Shown: one piece after another, positions 51,865 to 61,077 of the stretch | How the letters are laid out: each line of letters begins with the position of its first letter | Position numbering within the stretch: position 1 is the stretch's first letter | Assembly (NCBI GenBank): GCA_041650255.1 | Contig: JBAZLL010000003.1 | Location: forward strand, 62,001 to 126,000 | DNA: 64,000 nt | Direction of reading: 5' to 3' | From: 1-14-0-10-45-29 sp041650255 | GTDB lineage: Archaea > Micrarchaeota > Micrarchaeia > Anstonellales > Anstonellaceae | Program-made: the position numbers and the translations under genes | The notes under the pieces: model-generated | Told to the model about the DNA's origin: nothing | Database searches by the model: none | Seen by the model: only the letters and a program-made list of their open reading frames with translations

Positions 51865-52581
51865 ATGGAACAAAAAAACTTTACTCGCGGGCTTGCATTC
51901 ACTCTGCTTTTTGCCGCATTAGGCACTATTGCAAACTTTATCCCCCTTGCAAAAATATTGGGAATGCAGGGAAGCACTTTTAGCGCATTTGATTTAATCG
52001 CCCCTATTCCGGTGGCATTCTTAGGTTTGTCCTCCGGGCTTGCGGCAATTCTTATCGCAAAGCTCTCCGCAGGCATAGCAACCGGCGCGGCAATGGATGC
52101 CTCAACCTTTTTGCGCCTGCTTCCCCCATTGGGTGCGGGCCTGTTTTTCTGGTCATACAAGCACGACATGAAACACTCAATTCTCATACAAGCGGCGATT
52201 CCCGCACTGGCAATGGTCGCATTTATTTTCAATCCGGCAATATTTGGCACAAGTGCAATGGCTTACGCCCTGTTCTGGCTGATTCCAATCGCGGTAATTT
52301 TCCTGCCCGACTACACATATCTTCGCAGTCTTGGCGCAACTTTTTGCCAGCACGCGATAGGCTCGGTTCTTTTCCTTTACACAATTCCGGCATTGCAGAA
52401 TCCGCAAATATGGCTCGCGCTAATTCCAATCGTGGTGGTGGAGAGACTTCTCTTTGCGCTGGGGATAACAATTTCCTTCAAGGCAATCGCGCTCATGTAC
52501 GACAAATTCCATTTTGTAATACGCACGCAAAACAATTCGCCCTCGCCAATGCCCGCTCCACAAAAGAAAGAAAAAAACTAA
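51865..52581 (+). CDS. Membrane protein, possibly ECF-transporter S-component-like
   Basis: 238 residues with six or seven membrane helices. The opening (ARGLAFTLLFAALGTIANFIP-like start, FDLIAPIPVAFLGLSSGLAAILIAKL) resembles vitamin-binding S components. The C-terminal tail is Pro/Lys-rich. No ATPase or T component lies nearby. It precedes glycogen synthase on the same strand, but the TATA at 52609-52617 suggests that gene has its own promoter. Confidence 0.55.
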   Translation: MEQKNFTRGLAFTLLFAALGTIANFIPLAKILGMQGSTFSAFDLIAPIPVAFLGLSSGLAAILIAKLSAGIATGAAMDASTFLRLLPPLGAGLFFWSYKHDMKHSILIQAAIPALAMVAFIFNPAIFGTSAMAYALFWLIPIAVIFLPDYTYLRSLGATFCQHAIGSVLFLYTIPALQNPQIWLALIPIVVVERLLFALGITISFKAIALMYDKFHFVIRTQNNSPSPMPAPQKKEKN

Positions 52582-52637
52582 TTTTTTCAACGGATTGGCA
52601 GTGAAGGATTTTTAAATGCACTAAGAGTGCAAAATGC

Positions 52638-54719
52638 ATGAGCGAGCCATACCTGATAGAAATCTCATCAGAAGCCGGAAGAAAGGTCGGCGGAATCTAC
52701 ACTGTAATAACAAGCAAATCCCGTTATGCTCTAAAACATTTTGAAAAAAGATATCTATACATCGGCTTTTACGATGAGAAATGTGCGCAGGACGTAAAGT
52801 TTTCCCAGCCGGAAGGCGAGTTAAAGGAAATTTTTGACGAGCTTGCATTGCAGGGAATATTCTGCCATTATGGAGAATGGCTCTATGCCCAAAACACTCC
52901 GATAATATTGGTGGATGCAAAAAGCTTCGGGCAAAAAAACGTTCAATATGACGATGCCGGGCAATCTCATTACGATATAGAATCAAATCACATAAAATTT
53001 CTTTTATGGAAGCATTTTGGCATAGACTCGTTAATGGAAAAATCATGGGATTACGATGAGAATGTTGTGTGGGGCTGGGCAGTCGGGATGCTCATTGAAA
53101 AGCTTGCAAAAATATCGCCCTACAAAGAGCACAAATTAATCGGGCAATTCCACGAATGGATAACCGGCTCCGCGCTCTTGTACACAAGAATGCGCGGCTT
53201 GCCGATAGCAACCGTTTTCACGACACACGCAACCGTTCTTGGGCGCTCTCTTGCCGCTTCCGGCGCGGATGTGATGGCGCTTTCCCAATCATCTCATTCT
53301 CAAATAGATGTCTCAAAAGCATACCAACTAAAAGTGGAAGGAAAGCACCAGCTTGAAATGGCGGCGGCAAAAAAGTGTCACGTGTTTGGCACTGTGTCCG
53401 AAACAGTTGCACAAGAAGTCAGATACATTTTGGGAAGATATCCCGACGTTGTAATGCTTAATGGAATGGACTTTGAGCATAGCATGGCGGAAGCGCAGGT
53501 GCGCGACATCTCCGAGTACGTGCGACACGAGATTTTACAGCTCAGCGAAGCAATTCTCACTCCCTATCAAAGTGCCCGATATGACAATGCAATGATTCTT
53601 TTCATTTCCGGCAGATACGAATTCACCAACAAAGGATTTGACATTTTCATAGATGCAATGGGCAAGCTCAACAAAAGAATAAAGCAAAAAGGGGCAAAAA
53701 AACAAAAGCAGGTAATCGCCTTTATTTTCGCCCCCTCCGCGGTCCGGGGTCCGAAAGTGTCGATAATTCGCAACTATCTTCTTCTTGACAAGATGAATGA
53801 AGTGCTGGACGCATCGCCCGGCGCGAACATAAAAAAACACTATCCAAATGTCATGTCAAGAATCAACGAGGTAAAAACCTCCCTTAAGCGCGACCTTCTC
53901 ACAATGAATTCAAGTTTTATCAAGGAAAACAACGAGCCTCCCGTCTGCCTGTTTGATCTGAACTACGCAAACGACCAAATAATCTCCGCATGCGAAAAGG
54001 CCGGTCTTAGAAACGGCGAGCATGATATGGTAAAAGCATTCTTTTATCCAACCTATCTAAAGCCAAACGACGGTCTGCTCAACATGAGCTATGATGATAT
54101 AATTTCCGGCATGGATGTGGGAATATTCCCCTCAAGGTACGAGCCTTTCGGATACACTCCTCTTGAAGCGGGATTGAAATTTAGTATCGCAGTCTCAACC
54201 GATTCAGCAGGTTTTGGAAGGTTCCTTCTATCAAAAGAAAACCTCGAAAACAGAGGCGTAAAAATACTAAAAATGGCGGGCGGAGCGGATTCTGCATCCA
54301 CCCAATTGGCAGACTATCTTCAGTCAATTTACTATTCCGAGCCGGAGCAAATACTGGAGAAAAAAGAGGATTCGTACAATCTCATGCACCTCTTTGATTG
54401 GAAAATGCTTATTTCAAATTACATAAACGCTTACGATTTGGCGCTTGAGCGCGCGGGCAAGGAAGATGCGCAAAAGCCTGTGCAAGTGCATTCTCAGCGC
54501 TCCATTATATCTGCCTCAAAAAAATTATCCAACGCAGTGCTTGAATCAAGCCTGCCTCTGATGTCAAATGCAAATAAAAAAGCCGGTTCAAATGCAAAAG
54601 GCGCTGTGCACAATGCAAAGGAAAAAAGCATTTCACACAATGCGGCCGCGCGCATATCTTCACGCGCGCAGAAAAAATCCGGCAAACATTTAGGGGCAAA
54701 AACCAAAAAAAGAAAGTAA
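52638..54719 (+). CDS. Glycogen synthase, GT3 (eukaryotic-like) family
   Basis: 693 residues. It elongates alpha-1,4-glucan from a nucleotide sugar. GT3 hallmarks: EISSEAGRKVGGIYTVI at the N-terminus, FHEWITGSALLY, VFTTHATVLGRSL, VFGTVSETVAQEVRYILGR, LNGMDF, and the C-terminal donor site FPSRYEPFGYTPLEAG with TDSAGFGRF. The last 80 residues are Ser/Ala/Lys-rich and disordered, ending AKTKKRK. A TATA 25 bp before the ATG gives a leaderless mRNA. Most prokaryotic enzymes are GT5, so this is notable. Confidence 0.92.
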   Translation: MSEPYLIEISSEAGRKVGGIYTVITSKSRYALKHFEKRYLYIGFYDEKCAQDVKFSQPEGELKEIFDELALQGIFCHYGEWLYAQNTPIILVDAKSFGQKNVQYDDAGQSHYDIESNHIKFLLWKHFGIDSLMEKSWDYDENVVWGWAVGMLIEKLAKISPYKEHKLIGQFHEWITGSALLYTRMRGLPIATVFTTHATVLGRSLAASGADVMALSQSSHSQIDVSKAYQLKVEGKHQLEMAAAKKCHVFGTVSETVAQEVRYILGRYPDVVMLNGMDFEHSMAEAQVRDISEYVRHEILQLSEAILTPYQSARYDNAMILFISGRYEFTNKGFDIFIDAMGKLNKRIKQKGAKKQKQVIAFIFAPSAVRGPKVSIIRNYLLLDKMNEVLDASPGANIKKHYPNVMSRINEVKTSLKRDLLTMNSSFIKENNEPPVCLFDLNYANDQIISACEKAGLRNGEHDMVKAFFYPTYLKPNDGLLNMSYDDIISGMDVGIFPSRYEPFGYTPLEAGLKFSIAVSTDSAGFGRFLLSKENLENRGVKILKMAGGADSASTQLADYLQSIYYSEPEQILEKKEDSYNLMHLFDWKMLISNYINAYDLALERAGKEDAQKPVQVHSQRSIISASKKLSNAVLESSLPLMSNANKKAGSNAKGAVHNAKEKSISHNAAARISSRAQKKSGKHLGAKTKKRK

Positions 54720-54720
54720 T

Positions 54721-54760
54721 CTGCTATTTTTTTTATTCAACCTGCTATTTTTTTATTCAT
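54721..54760 (+). repeat. 21-bp direct repeat after glycogen synthase stop
   Basis: CTGCTATTTTTT...ATTCA occurs at 54721 and 54742, starting 2 bp after the stop. Its T runs may double as a terminator. Confidence 0.5.
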
Positions 54761-55295
54761 TTTCCTCTTGCGCCTCAATCCAGTCCGTCTCAAACACGTC
54801 TATATAATCCTTCACAATCTCCCCTTCAAAAACAGCCGCCGCCTCCCTATTTTCATTCATTGCCGCTTTTGAAAAATTAATTGAGCCAACAAGCACTCTT
54901 TTCCCGTCAATAATCATCATCTTTGAATGCGTGAGCTTGTAAGAAAGCGAAGCCCATTTGAGTTCAACCCCTCCCTTTTGCAATGCAGATGAAATTTTGT
55001 CAATATTGTATGAATTTGTTCGCGATTCCAAAATAACTCGCACCCTAACCCCTCTTTGCGCCGCCAGCGCCAGCTCATCCGCAACTTTTTCATTTGTAAA
55101 AACGTACATCTCAAGTGAAATGCTATTATTCGCAGACCTAATCAGCGATAATATTTCCTCCTGCGAGCCGGGCGAGAAAATCGGATATGCCAAATCGGCG
55201 CATTGCGTCTTTTGAGTGGACATCCAAATTCCGCAAATAAGCAAAATTGCAAATACTCCAATCAGCGCCCCTGCAAAAAAGCTTTTCGTATCCAA
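54753..55295 (-). CDS. Membrane-anchored PLD-family (HKD) nuclease-like protein
   Basis: 180 residues from TTG 55295. N-terminal membrane helix (8-25), then a single HKD phospholipase D domain: LEMYVFTNEKVADELA, VRVILESRT, and LTHSKMMIIDGKRVLVGSINFSKAA. One HKD per chain is typical of Nuc-type endonucleases, which dimerise. It lies at the end of the six-gene membrane cluster on the same strand, 121 bp from the last gene. Confidence 0.82.
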   Translation of the reverse strand: MDTKSFFAGALIGVFAILLICGIWMSTQKTQCADLAYPIFSPGSQEEILSLIRSANNSISLEMYVFTNEKVADELALAAQRGVRVRVILESRTNSYNIDKISSALQKGGVELKWASLSYKLTHSKMMIIDGKRVLVGSINFSKAAMNENREAAAVFEGEIVKDYIDVFETDWIEAQEENE

Positions 55296-55416
55296 AAAAT
55301 CAACTTCGGATTCTAATCAAAATTTCAGATTGTATAAATCATTCAAGCATTAACAAAATCAATCTCAAATATTAAAATAATTTTGCAAAATTAAACGCTT
55401 TGTTTGCAAATTTTTC

Positions 55417-56478
55417 TCATATAAGTTTGACAAGCCCGCGTCCGATCTCATTCAAATCCGCGCCAAGAATCGCGCCTGTTTGACGTATGAATGTAAATGT
55501 GATAATCAGCGCCACCATCGGGAAAAACATCGCCTGCAAATAAAATAGCGGGATGAAATTCTTTGCCTTGTAAATCAGGCTGGATACGTCTCCCGACCTT
55601 GCGCGCAATGCATCCGATGCCCTTTGTACTCCCTCAAGGCTCACCATATCATATCCCCTGCTCACATCCAGCATAGCCGGCGGAGCCCGAAACTCCGTGC
55701 AAAAAGATTCGCCCGGAGGCTGAAGGGTCATGAGCATTGCAAGGCTGATTGGGTACACTGCGAAAAATCCTATTCCCATCGCAAGGAGCATTCCTCCTGC
55801 GCCCCTGCTCATTGGAAATATCCTTAGTATAAGCCCGATTTGAAACATAAGCGGCGCGACATATTTCATTACCGACAAAAGTCTGATTTGTATCCAATGC
55901 AACAAAAGCAAAAAGTTCAAATGCCCTATAATATATTCAAACAGGCTGGTGTAAACAGTCGTGTACCATCCACCAAGCGGTTCCACTCCGAGCGTTTCTG
56001 TTTTTGTGGAGCCGACAAGTTTGTAATAAAAGTTCACGCTGTAAAGCACGCGATAAATATCCTGCTCGCAACTAATCATTGTTTCCACCAAAAATGCCTG
56101 TGAAAATCTAAACGGATCAAGCGTAACTTTTTGGTCTGTCGGGTCAATCCCCGCATCTCTTGCATTTTGCGCAAGCACCGGGCTTGAGAAATAAGTTTGA
56201 GTTACCACGCCGGACATAACGCTCCAGGTAAGTCCCACAAGCGCCACGAGCATTCCAGCAAGCAGGAATGTGACTATCACCTGCATATATTCTCCCTTTG
56301 CCCACAAACGCAGAGAATTGATATTGAATGCAATTCCAATCATCTGCAAAAGCACAACTACAAGCAGGCTGATAAGCCCAATCACCAAAATGTTTGACGA
56401 CCACGCAAGCCAGCCCGGGCTGGCAAAAAGCGCATTCAAAAATTGTGGGCTTGCAACCAAGTCTGCTCCAGTTATCAT
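55417..56478 (-). CDS. Polytopic membrane protein, cluster member F
   Basis: 353 residues from ATG 56478. About six helices. The family core reads GLILRIFPMSRGAGGMLLAMGIGFFAVYP. N-terminal signature: LRLWAKGEYMQVIVTFLLAGM. C-terminal tail: FIRQTGAILGADLNEIGRGLVKLI. A loop with one Cys (SFCTEF) precedes a short amphipathic region. Last of six paralogous genes. Function unknown; possibly a channel-like subunit. Confidence 0.75.
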   Translation of the reverse strand: MITGADLVASPQFLNALFASPGWLAWSSNILVIGLISLLVVVLLQMIGIAFNINSLRLWAKGEYMQVIVTFLLAGMLVALVGLTWSVMSGVVTQTYFSSPVLAQNARDAGIDPTDQKVTLDPFRFSQAFLVETMISCEQDIYRVLYSVNFYYKLVGSTKTETLGVEPLGGWYTTVYTSLFEYIIGHLNFLLLLHWIQIRLLSVMKYVAPLMFQIGLILRIFPMSRGAGGMLLAMGIGFFAVYPISLAMLMTLQPPGESFCTEFRAPPAMLDVSRGYDMVSLEGVQRASDALRARSGDVSSLIYKAKNFIPLFYLQAMFFPMVALIITFTFIRQTGAILGADLNEIGRGLVKLI

Positions 56479-56530
56479 CAAATCATCCGATTAATTTTAC
56501 CATTTTGTTTTAAGCCTGTGCAAAGTGCCA

Positions 56531-57751
56531 TCAAATCATCCTTGTCAGGTTTGTCAAATCCATCTCGGTTCCAAGGAAAGTCGTAAGCGACCTTGCAACC
56601 TCAACATATATTACCAAATTAATAATGGGCAATATTACCGCCGCAATAACATACAAAAGCGCAATCTGATAAGGCCAGAAAACAGTTTGCGCAAATTTTT
56701 CTATCTGAGTGTCATCTCCTCTTTCCTGGGGGTTTGCAAATGCAAAGAAATTCACGACATTTTTCTCAACTGTTGCATCCTGTTTTTGCTCAACCAGCGC
56801 AGGCTTTTGAGGGTTTGGCTCATACATTCCAAACTCCTCATTAATTTGCTCCGCTCCCTCTTTCGGGCTGAAGAGTTCCTCACTCGGCGTCTGGCCTGTT
56901 AATACTGACTCCTCGCCCACCGAAAGCCTTTGCGCTTCTTCCTGTGCGCTCTTTGTAAATTGGTCAAACGAGGAATACACAATCAAATCATTCGCCATCA
57001 ATACGAGTGGATAATAAAAGAGCGAAGCAATTCCAAACCCAAGCAGTGCGCCTCCAAACTCGCGGGTAGGCTCAAATGTTCTCATAAGCAACCCGAGCGG
57101 AAGCATATAATACGGCACCGCCAAAAGGAAAAAGTCCAAAATTCTCATTTGTATAAGCACGCTCAAATAAGCGAGTATAAATCCGCTCACGCCAACAAGA
57201 AAAACATTCATCAATTGCTGAAATCCGGCAAGAGGTTCAATAGCATATCCTATTCCCATAGGGCTTGAATTCCACGTCAATTTGAAAATATATGAAAACG
57301 CCCCATTAAGCATTATCAGCACTTGGAAAATATCGTCTCCTCTCACCTTCACTTTCTGCAAAAATGCCTGCGATGCGCAAAACGGCGTAAGAGTGGGTGT
57401 GCCATACGCCGAGCACGCCTGCAAATTTTCCGCTATGATTTCTTCCGCTCCCGCCCCTTCGGACCATTTATACAAAAATGCAACATTCCAATTGCACATT
57501 CCATAAACCCATCCCGCAAGCAATATCGCGATTATCGCAGTGGCAAGCACTTGAAACATTTCAAATCTGCACCAAGCCTCAAGCTTTGAAATTCTCAACA
57601 GCTGGGATGCAAAATACGTCAGAATCAAAAAGAACGAGGTGCCAAGCAGTGCCACAAACACAAGCCCGAGCCAATTTCCTCCAAGCACATTATCAAAAAT
57701 CGCCGGCGTAAGGGAAGCGTCAAGCGACCTGCAATATGTCGGTATGTCCAT
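56531..57751 (-). CDS. Polytopic membrane protein, cluster member E
   Basis: 406 residues, with GGTG as SD. Helices flank LEAWCRFEMFQVLATAIIAIL (N signature) and PLGLLMRTFEPTREFGGALLGFG (core). A hydrophilic loop of about 110 residues (270-375) then precedes the last helix. The C-terminal tail is SLTTFLGTEMDLTNLTRMI. Ten codon-level features match the other five cluster genes: same order of signature, core and tail. Extracellular Cys occur near 110-125. Confidence 0.75.
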   Translation of the reverse strand: MDIPTYCRSLDASLTPAIFDNVLGGNWLGLVFVALLGTSFFLILTYFASQLLRISKLEAWCRFEMFQVLATAIIAILLAGWVYGMCNWNVAFLYKWSEGAGAEEIIAENLQACSAYGTPTLTPFCASQAFLQKVKVRGDDIFQVLIMLNGAFSYIFKLTWNSSPMGIGYAIEPLAGFQQLMNVFLVGVSGFILAYLSVLIQMRILDFFLLAVPYYMLPLGLLMRTFEPTREFGGALLGFGIASLFYYPLVLMANDLIVYSSFDQFTKSAQEEAQRLSVGEESVLTGQTPSEELFSPKEGAEQINEEFGMYEPNPQKPALVEQKQDATVEKNVVNFFAFANPQERGDDTQIEKFAQTVFWPYQIALLYVIAAVILPIINLVIYVEVARSLTTFLGTEMDLTNLTRMI

Positions 57752-57760
57752 TCATTACAC

Positions 57761-59362
57761 CTAAAATATTTTTTCAAACATGCTCAAATCAATCTCTGTT
57801 CCCAGCAGTTTTGTGAACTCCTTAATCATTGTAAGCGTTATGAAAATATTGAATAATGGCACAAGTATTGAAACTATAAGCACATAAAACACTGTCGTTG
57901 AAATAAGCGTCAGCATATACGTTGCCAAAAATATCGTAATCAGCGAAGAGGGTAGCGAGCCTGTGACAAACTGAAGCAGACCAAACGCAAGCAATGTGCC
58001 CCATCCCGCGTTTTGTATAAATTCTTTTAAGAAAGTAAGCGCGCCGAAAGTGGACAGCTTGAAAAAGCACACCGCTCCCTGCCCCTGTTTACTGCTAAAA
58101 TCCGCACACGCCTTGTAATTATCAAATACCTCGTCGCTTCCGCTTAGTTGCACTATTTTCCCCTCATTCCCAACCCAGTCTGAAACGGAACGTTGCCCTG
58201 CAAATTGTGCATACAAATAATTCTCAAGTGCAATCGCGCTCACGTTCAACACGAACGGGAACACAAAGAAAAATCCGATTGCAATCGCAATAAGTACATT
58301 CCCAACTCTTTCAACTCCAAATGAGCGCAAAAAGAGTCCGAGGGGCACAAGCACAATCATCAGCCGTGTTTGCACAAACATCAAAAACCAAAGTTGCACA
58401 TACCATGCGCCAACCGCAACCGCTAGTGATGAGAGCATCATTCCAAGCGAATCAAAAATCGGTCTGAAAGCCGGTGCAAATGAAAACGATATTCCGATAA
58501 CTCCTGCCGGTCTAAAATACGGTGTAAGATTTCCAATCATTGACAAAAATGCGGTAATTGAGGTCATTGTTACGAACTCATAAATAATCGTGTTTCTCAC
58601 GGTTTCCGCAAAATTAATCGCGCTGTCAATTTGGAAAAGACCGATTCCAAGCGCATTTTTCGTCTCGTGAATACTCACAAGCACAAATGCGCTTGAGAGC
58701 ACGGTCAAAATAAGAAGCGACTTTGCGACATTTGACAAAAACTGCTTTGACCATGCCTGTATTCTCGCGCCGAGAATTCCAGACAGCATATATCCCAGTG
58801 TGCCAAAAACCGCCAATATAAGCAGTACCTTATACGCCAAATCAATCCATCCATAATCCGGCTGGTATATGTCTCCCGAATTTGTGTGCGGGCTCCACAT
58901 CTCCTGTGTAAAAACATCTGGAATAAGCCAGCCAAACATTTTTGCACTCGGCACCCCTGATGCGACAAACAGCACGACTGTTAGGCAGGCAATCAGCAAA
59001 AATTTATTTTTCATTCCAAAATTTTGCACGGCCTCCACTGATTTGACAATAGGCGAATCTTCAGAAATTTTCCAGCCGCCCGCATTTTCCAATTCAAATT
59101 TCTTATAATTTTTTTCCAGCTTTTTCGTGCTCTTCATTTCAAAAAATCCCTTAATAATTTTTTTATCATCGCTTTTATTTTGTATCCCGTCCAAATTTTC
59201 CAATCCGTATTTTTTTTCATCTTTTGCGGGCTCGTTCGCATATTCAGATACCTTTTGTGTTTTATCTTCAGACGCCCCACTAATTTGTTCATACGCGCCG
59301 ACAATTTCTCTATCCAAATTCGCGCCATCGCCTTTTTCTTTCATCCTGTCGGTTTTTTCCAT
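57761..59362 (-). CDS. Polytopic membrane protein, cluster member D, with long soluble N-terminus
   Basis: 533 residues. The first 120 are charged and soluble (probably cytoplasmic), unlike the other members. Then come membrane helices, RIQAWSKQFLSNVAKSLLIL (N signature), QTRLMIVLVPLGLFLRSFGVERVGNVL (core, with VER in place of TR) and the tail IKEFTKLLGTEIDLSMFEKIF. It is separated by 2 bp and 9 bp from its neighbours. Confidence 0.75.
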   Translation of the reverse strand: MEKTDRMKEKGDGANLDREIVGAYEQISGASEDKTQKVSEYANEPAKDEKKYGLENLDGIQNKSDDKKIIKGFFEMKSTKKLEKNYKKFELENAGGWKISEDSPIVKSVEAVQNFGMKNKFLLIACLTVVLFVASGVPSAKMFGWLIPDVFTQEMWSPHTNSGDIYQPDYGWIDLAYKVLLILAVFGTLGYMLSGILGARIQAWSKQFLSNVAKSLLILTVLSSAFVLVSIHETKNALGIGLFQIDSAINFAETVRNTIIYEFVTMTSITAFLSMIGNLTPYFRPAGVIGISFSFAPAFRPIFDSLGMMLSSLAVAVGAWYVQLWFLMFVQTRLMIVLVPLGLFLRSFGVERVGNVLIAIAIGFFFVFPFVLNVSAIALENYLYAQFAGQRSVSDWVGNEGKIVQLSGSDEVFDNYKACADFSSKQGQGAVCFFKLSTFGALTFLKEFIQNAGWGTLLAFGLLQFVTGSLPSSLITIFLATYMLTLISTTVFYVLIVSILVPLFNIFITLTMIKEFTKLLGTEIDLSMFEKIF

Positions 59363-59364
59363 AT

Positions 59365-61077
59365 CTATATCAGCCTGCTCAAGCCCGCAATTTCAATGTC
59401 TCCGCCAAGTGAGGGGGATAATACCTTTATTGATGCCAACGCAACCATTAGTGAAATAAATGGCGCAATAAGGCTAAATATCAGCAGTTTTGCCATGTTA
59501 TCAATCGTTCCGTTTTCGCCAAAAAGTGAATAGCCCCCTCCTGCAACCGCTCCGACTCCAACAAGCGGGCCGACCGCATCGGCAAATCCCTGCGAATATC
59601 CCTGCCAAAGCCTCTTTTCCCAGCTTTCCCTTTTAATCTCAAGAAAAGAGTTCACTTCATCTTCCCCGGTATCTTTCGTATAACATATATCCACAATCAT
59701 TTTTGTCTGCTCATCAAGCAATCCGTCTTCATTAACAAATTCTTGCCTGAAATTTGAATAAGTGTTCATATCAGAAGTGCATCTGCACGAATTCTCATTG
59801 CAATAATAATCCGTTTCCCTGCCGGAAATAGTATTTCCATATTCATCTCTTGGCGGACAGGAAAGCCCATACTCGCCGCATTCCTCTCCTTCATCAATTT
59901 CTCCGTTCTTGCAAAGCGGGCTATAATCCGGCGCACCCTTAACCGCCTGCACTTGGTCTCTTTCCACTCCTTCAAAATTTATGTCTGTGCGATAAATGTT
60001 ATATCCTATCTGCTCAATCTGCGCAGGTGTGCTGTTCCACGGACCGGTAAACGAATAGAGCACCGAGCTCCAAAACACATACATCATCGGAAACACAATG
60101 TAAAATCCTATCGCCAATGCAATAAGAAGCCCGCCCAGCCTTCGCGTGAAATACATTGAGCGGAAAAATATCCCTGCCGCCAAAAAGAACGGGAAAAATG
60201 CCAAATGCATAAAATCAATGATAAACTGCTGTGCCCGCGTAATCATCAAATTTTTCATCAGCACATCAAACACAAAGCTCAACGTTTCCACAACGGGCGT
60301 AAGCCCGGCAAGCGGCGAAACCGAGAGCGCGCCTCCCGGTGCGGGTATTCCCTTAAAGCCAAATCCTGCCGTTGAAAGCGGATATAAAATCGCATTGATT
60401 CTTACAATTGAGAGTGCCTGCCCTTCGGTTGATTTTGCCAGTATATTCAAATAATCCTCGGCGATGATAATATGACACGGTCTTTCTTTCCCCTGTGTCA
60501 GCGGCGAGCCGGAATCTGACGGATAGCATCTTGCATTCACATACGCGCTCCATTTCAGCCCGATATTTTCAACGCCGTTAATTGTCGGTGAATCTCCGAG
60601 CGTATTATATGTCGGCAGGCTCGCGCAAATTATCCCAAGCGAATTTACAATCATCAATATGCCCATCAAAATCAATGCCGTATATCCAAGCTGAATAATT
60701 TCTGATTTTACCCACGCTTTGAGCTTGTCATCCTGCATAAAGCTTGCATAAAACCACGAGAGCGTGCAAATCGCAATTCCTATTCCTAATGCTGCGGCAA
60801 TCGGGGCGCTCCAAATCCCCCACCAAAGCCCGAACTTTTCGCTTATTCCCCCGTCCTGTCCGCTTGATTGATCAACGCAACCGGACATGAAAAATAAAAT
60901 CGCAAACATTGCCGCAAACAAAATCGGCTTCAACCGCGCATTTCTCAATGCTTCAAACGCATTCAAATTCGGCGCATTCAAAATTTTATTTGCATTTTTT
61001 TGCAAAGCATCCACTGGCGCATCTTTGTGCAAAAACGATTTTTCATTTTCATCTGATTTTGCTTTTTTCATTTTCAT
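59365..61077 (-). CDS. Polytopic membrane protein, cluster member C, with Cys-rich loop
   Basis: 570 residues, the longest member. N signature: LKAWVKSEIIQLGYTALIL. Core: AAGIFFRSMYFTRRLGGLLIALAIGFYIVFP. Tail: IKVLSPSLGGDIEIAGLSRLI. A large loop between the core and the last helices has a Cys-rich segment (CKNGEIDEGEECGEYG, CPPRDE, YYCNENSCRC) typical of secreted disulfide modules, which places it outside the cell. The start codon abuts the preceding stop. Confidence 0.78.
   Translation of the reverse strand: MKMKKAKSDENEKSFLHKDAPVDALQKNANKILNAPNLNAFEALRNARLKPILFAAMFAILFFMSGCVDQSSGQDGGISEKFGLWWGIWSAPIAAALGIGIAICTLSWFYASFMQDDKLKAWVKSEIIQLGYTALILMGILMIVNSLGIICASLPTYNTLGDSPTINGVENIGLKWSAYVNARCYPSDSGSPLTQGKERPCHIIIAEDYLNILAKSTEGQALSIVRINAILYPLSTAGFGFKGIPAPGGALSVSPLAGLTPVVETLSFVFDVLMKNLMITRAQQFIIDFMHLAFFPFFLAAGIFFRSMYFTRRLGGLLIALAIGFYIVFPMMYVFWSSVLYSFTGPWNSTPAQIEQIGYNIYRTDINFEGVERDQVQAVKGAPDYSPLCKNGEIDEGEECGEYGLSCPPRDEYGNTISGRETDYYCNENSCRCTSDMNTYSNFRQEFVNEDGLLDEQTKMIVDICYTKDTGEDEVNSFLEIKRESWEKRLWQGYSQGFADAVGPLVGVGAVAGGGYSLFGENGTIDNMAKLLIFSLIAPFISLMVALASIKVLSPSLGGDIEIAGLSRLI

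Noticed and set aside
51865..52581. Firm assignment as a vitamin ECF transporter S component
   Set aside because: Only the N-terminal pattern is suggestive and no A or T components are nearby, so it is left tentative.
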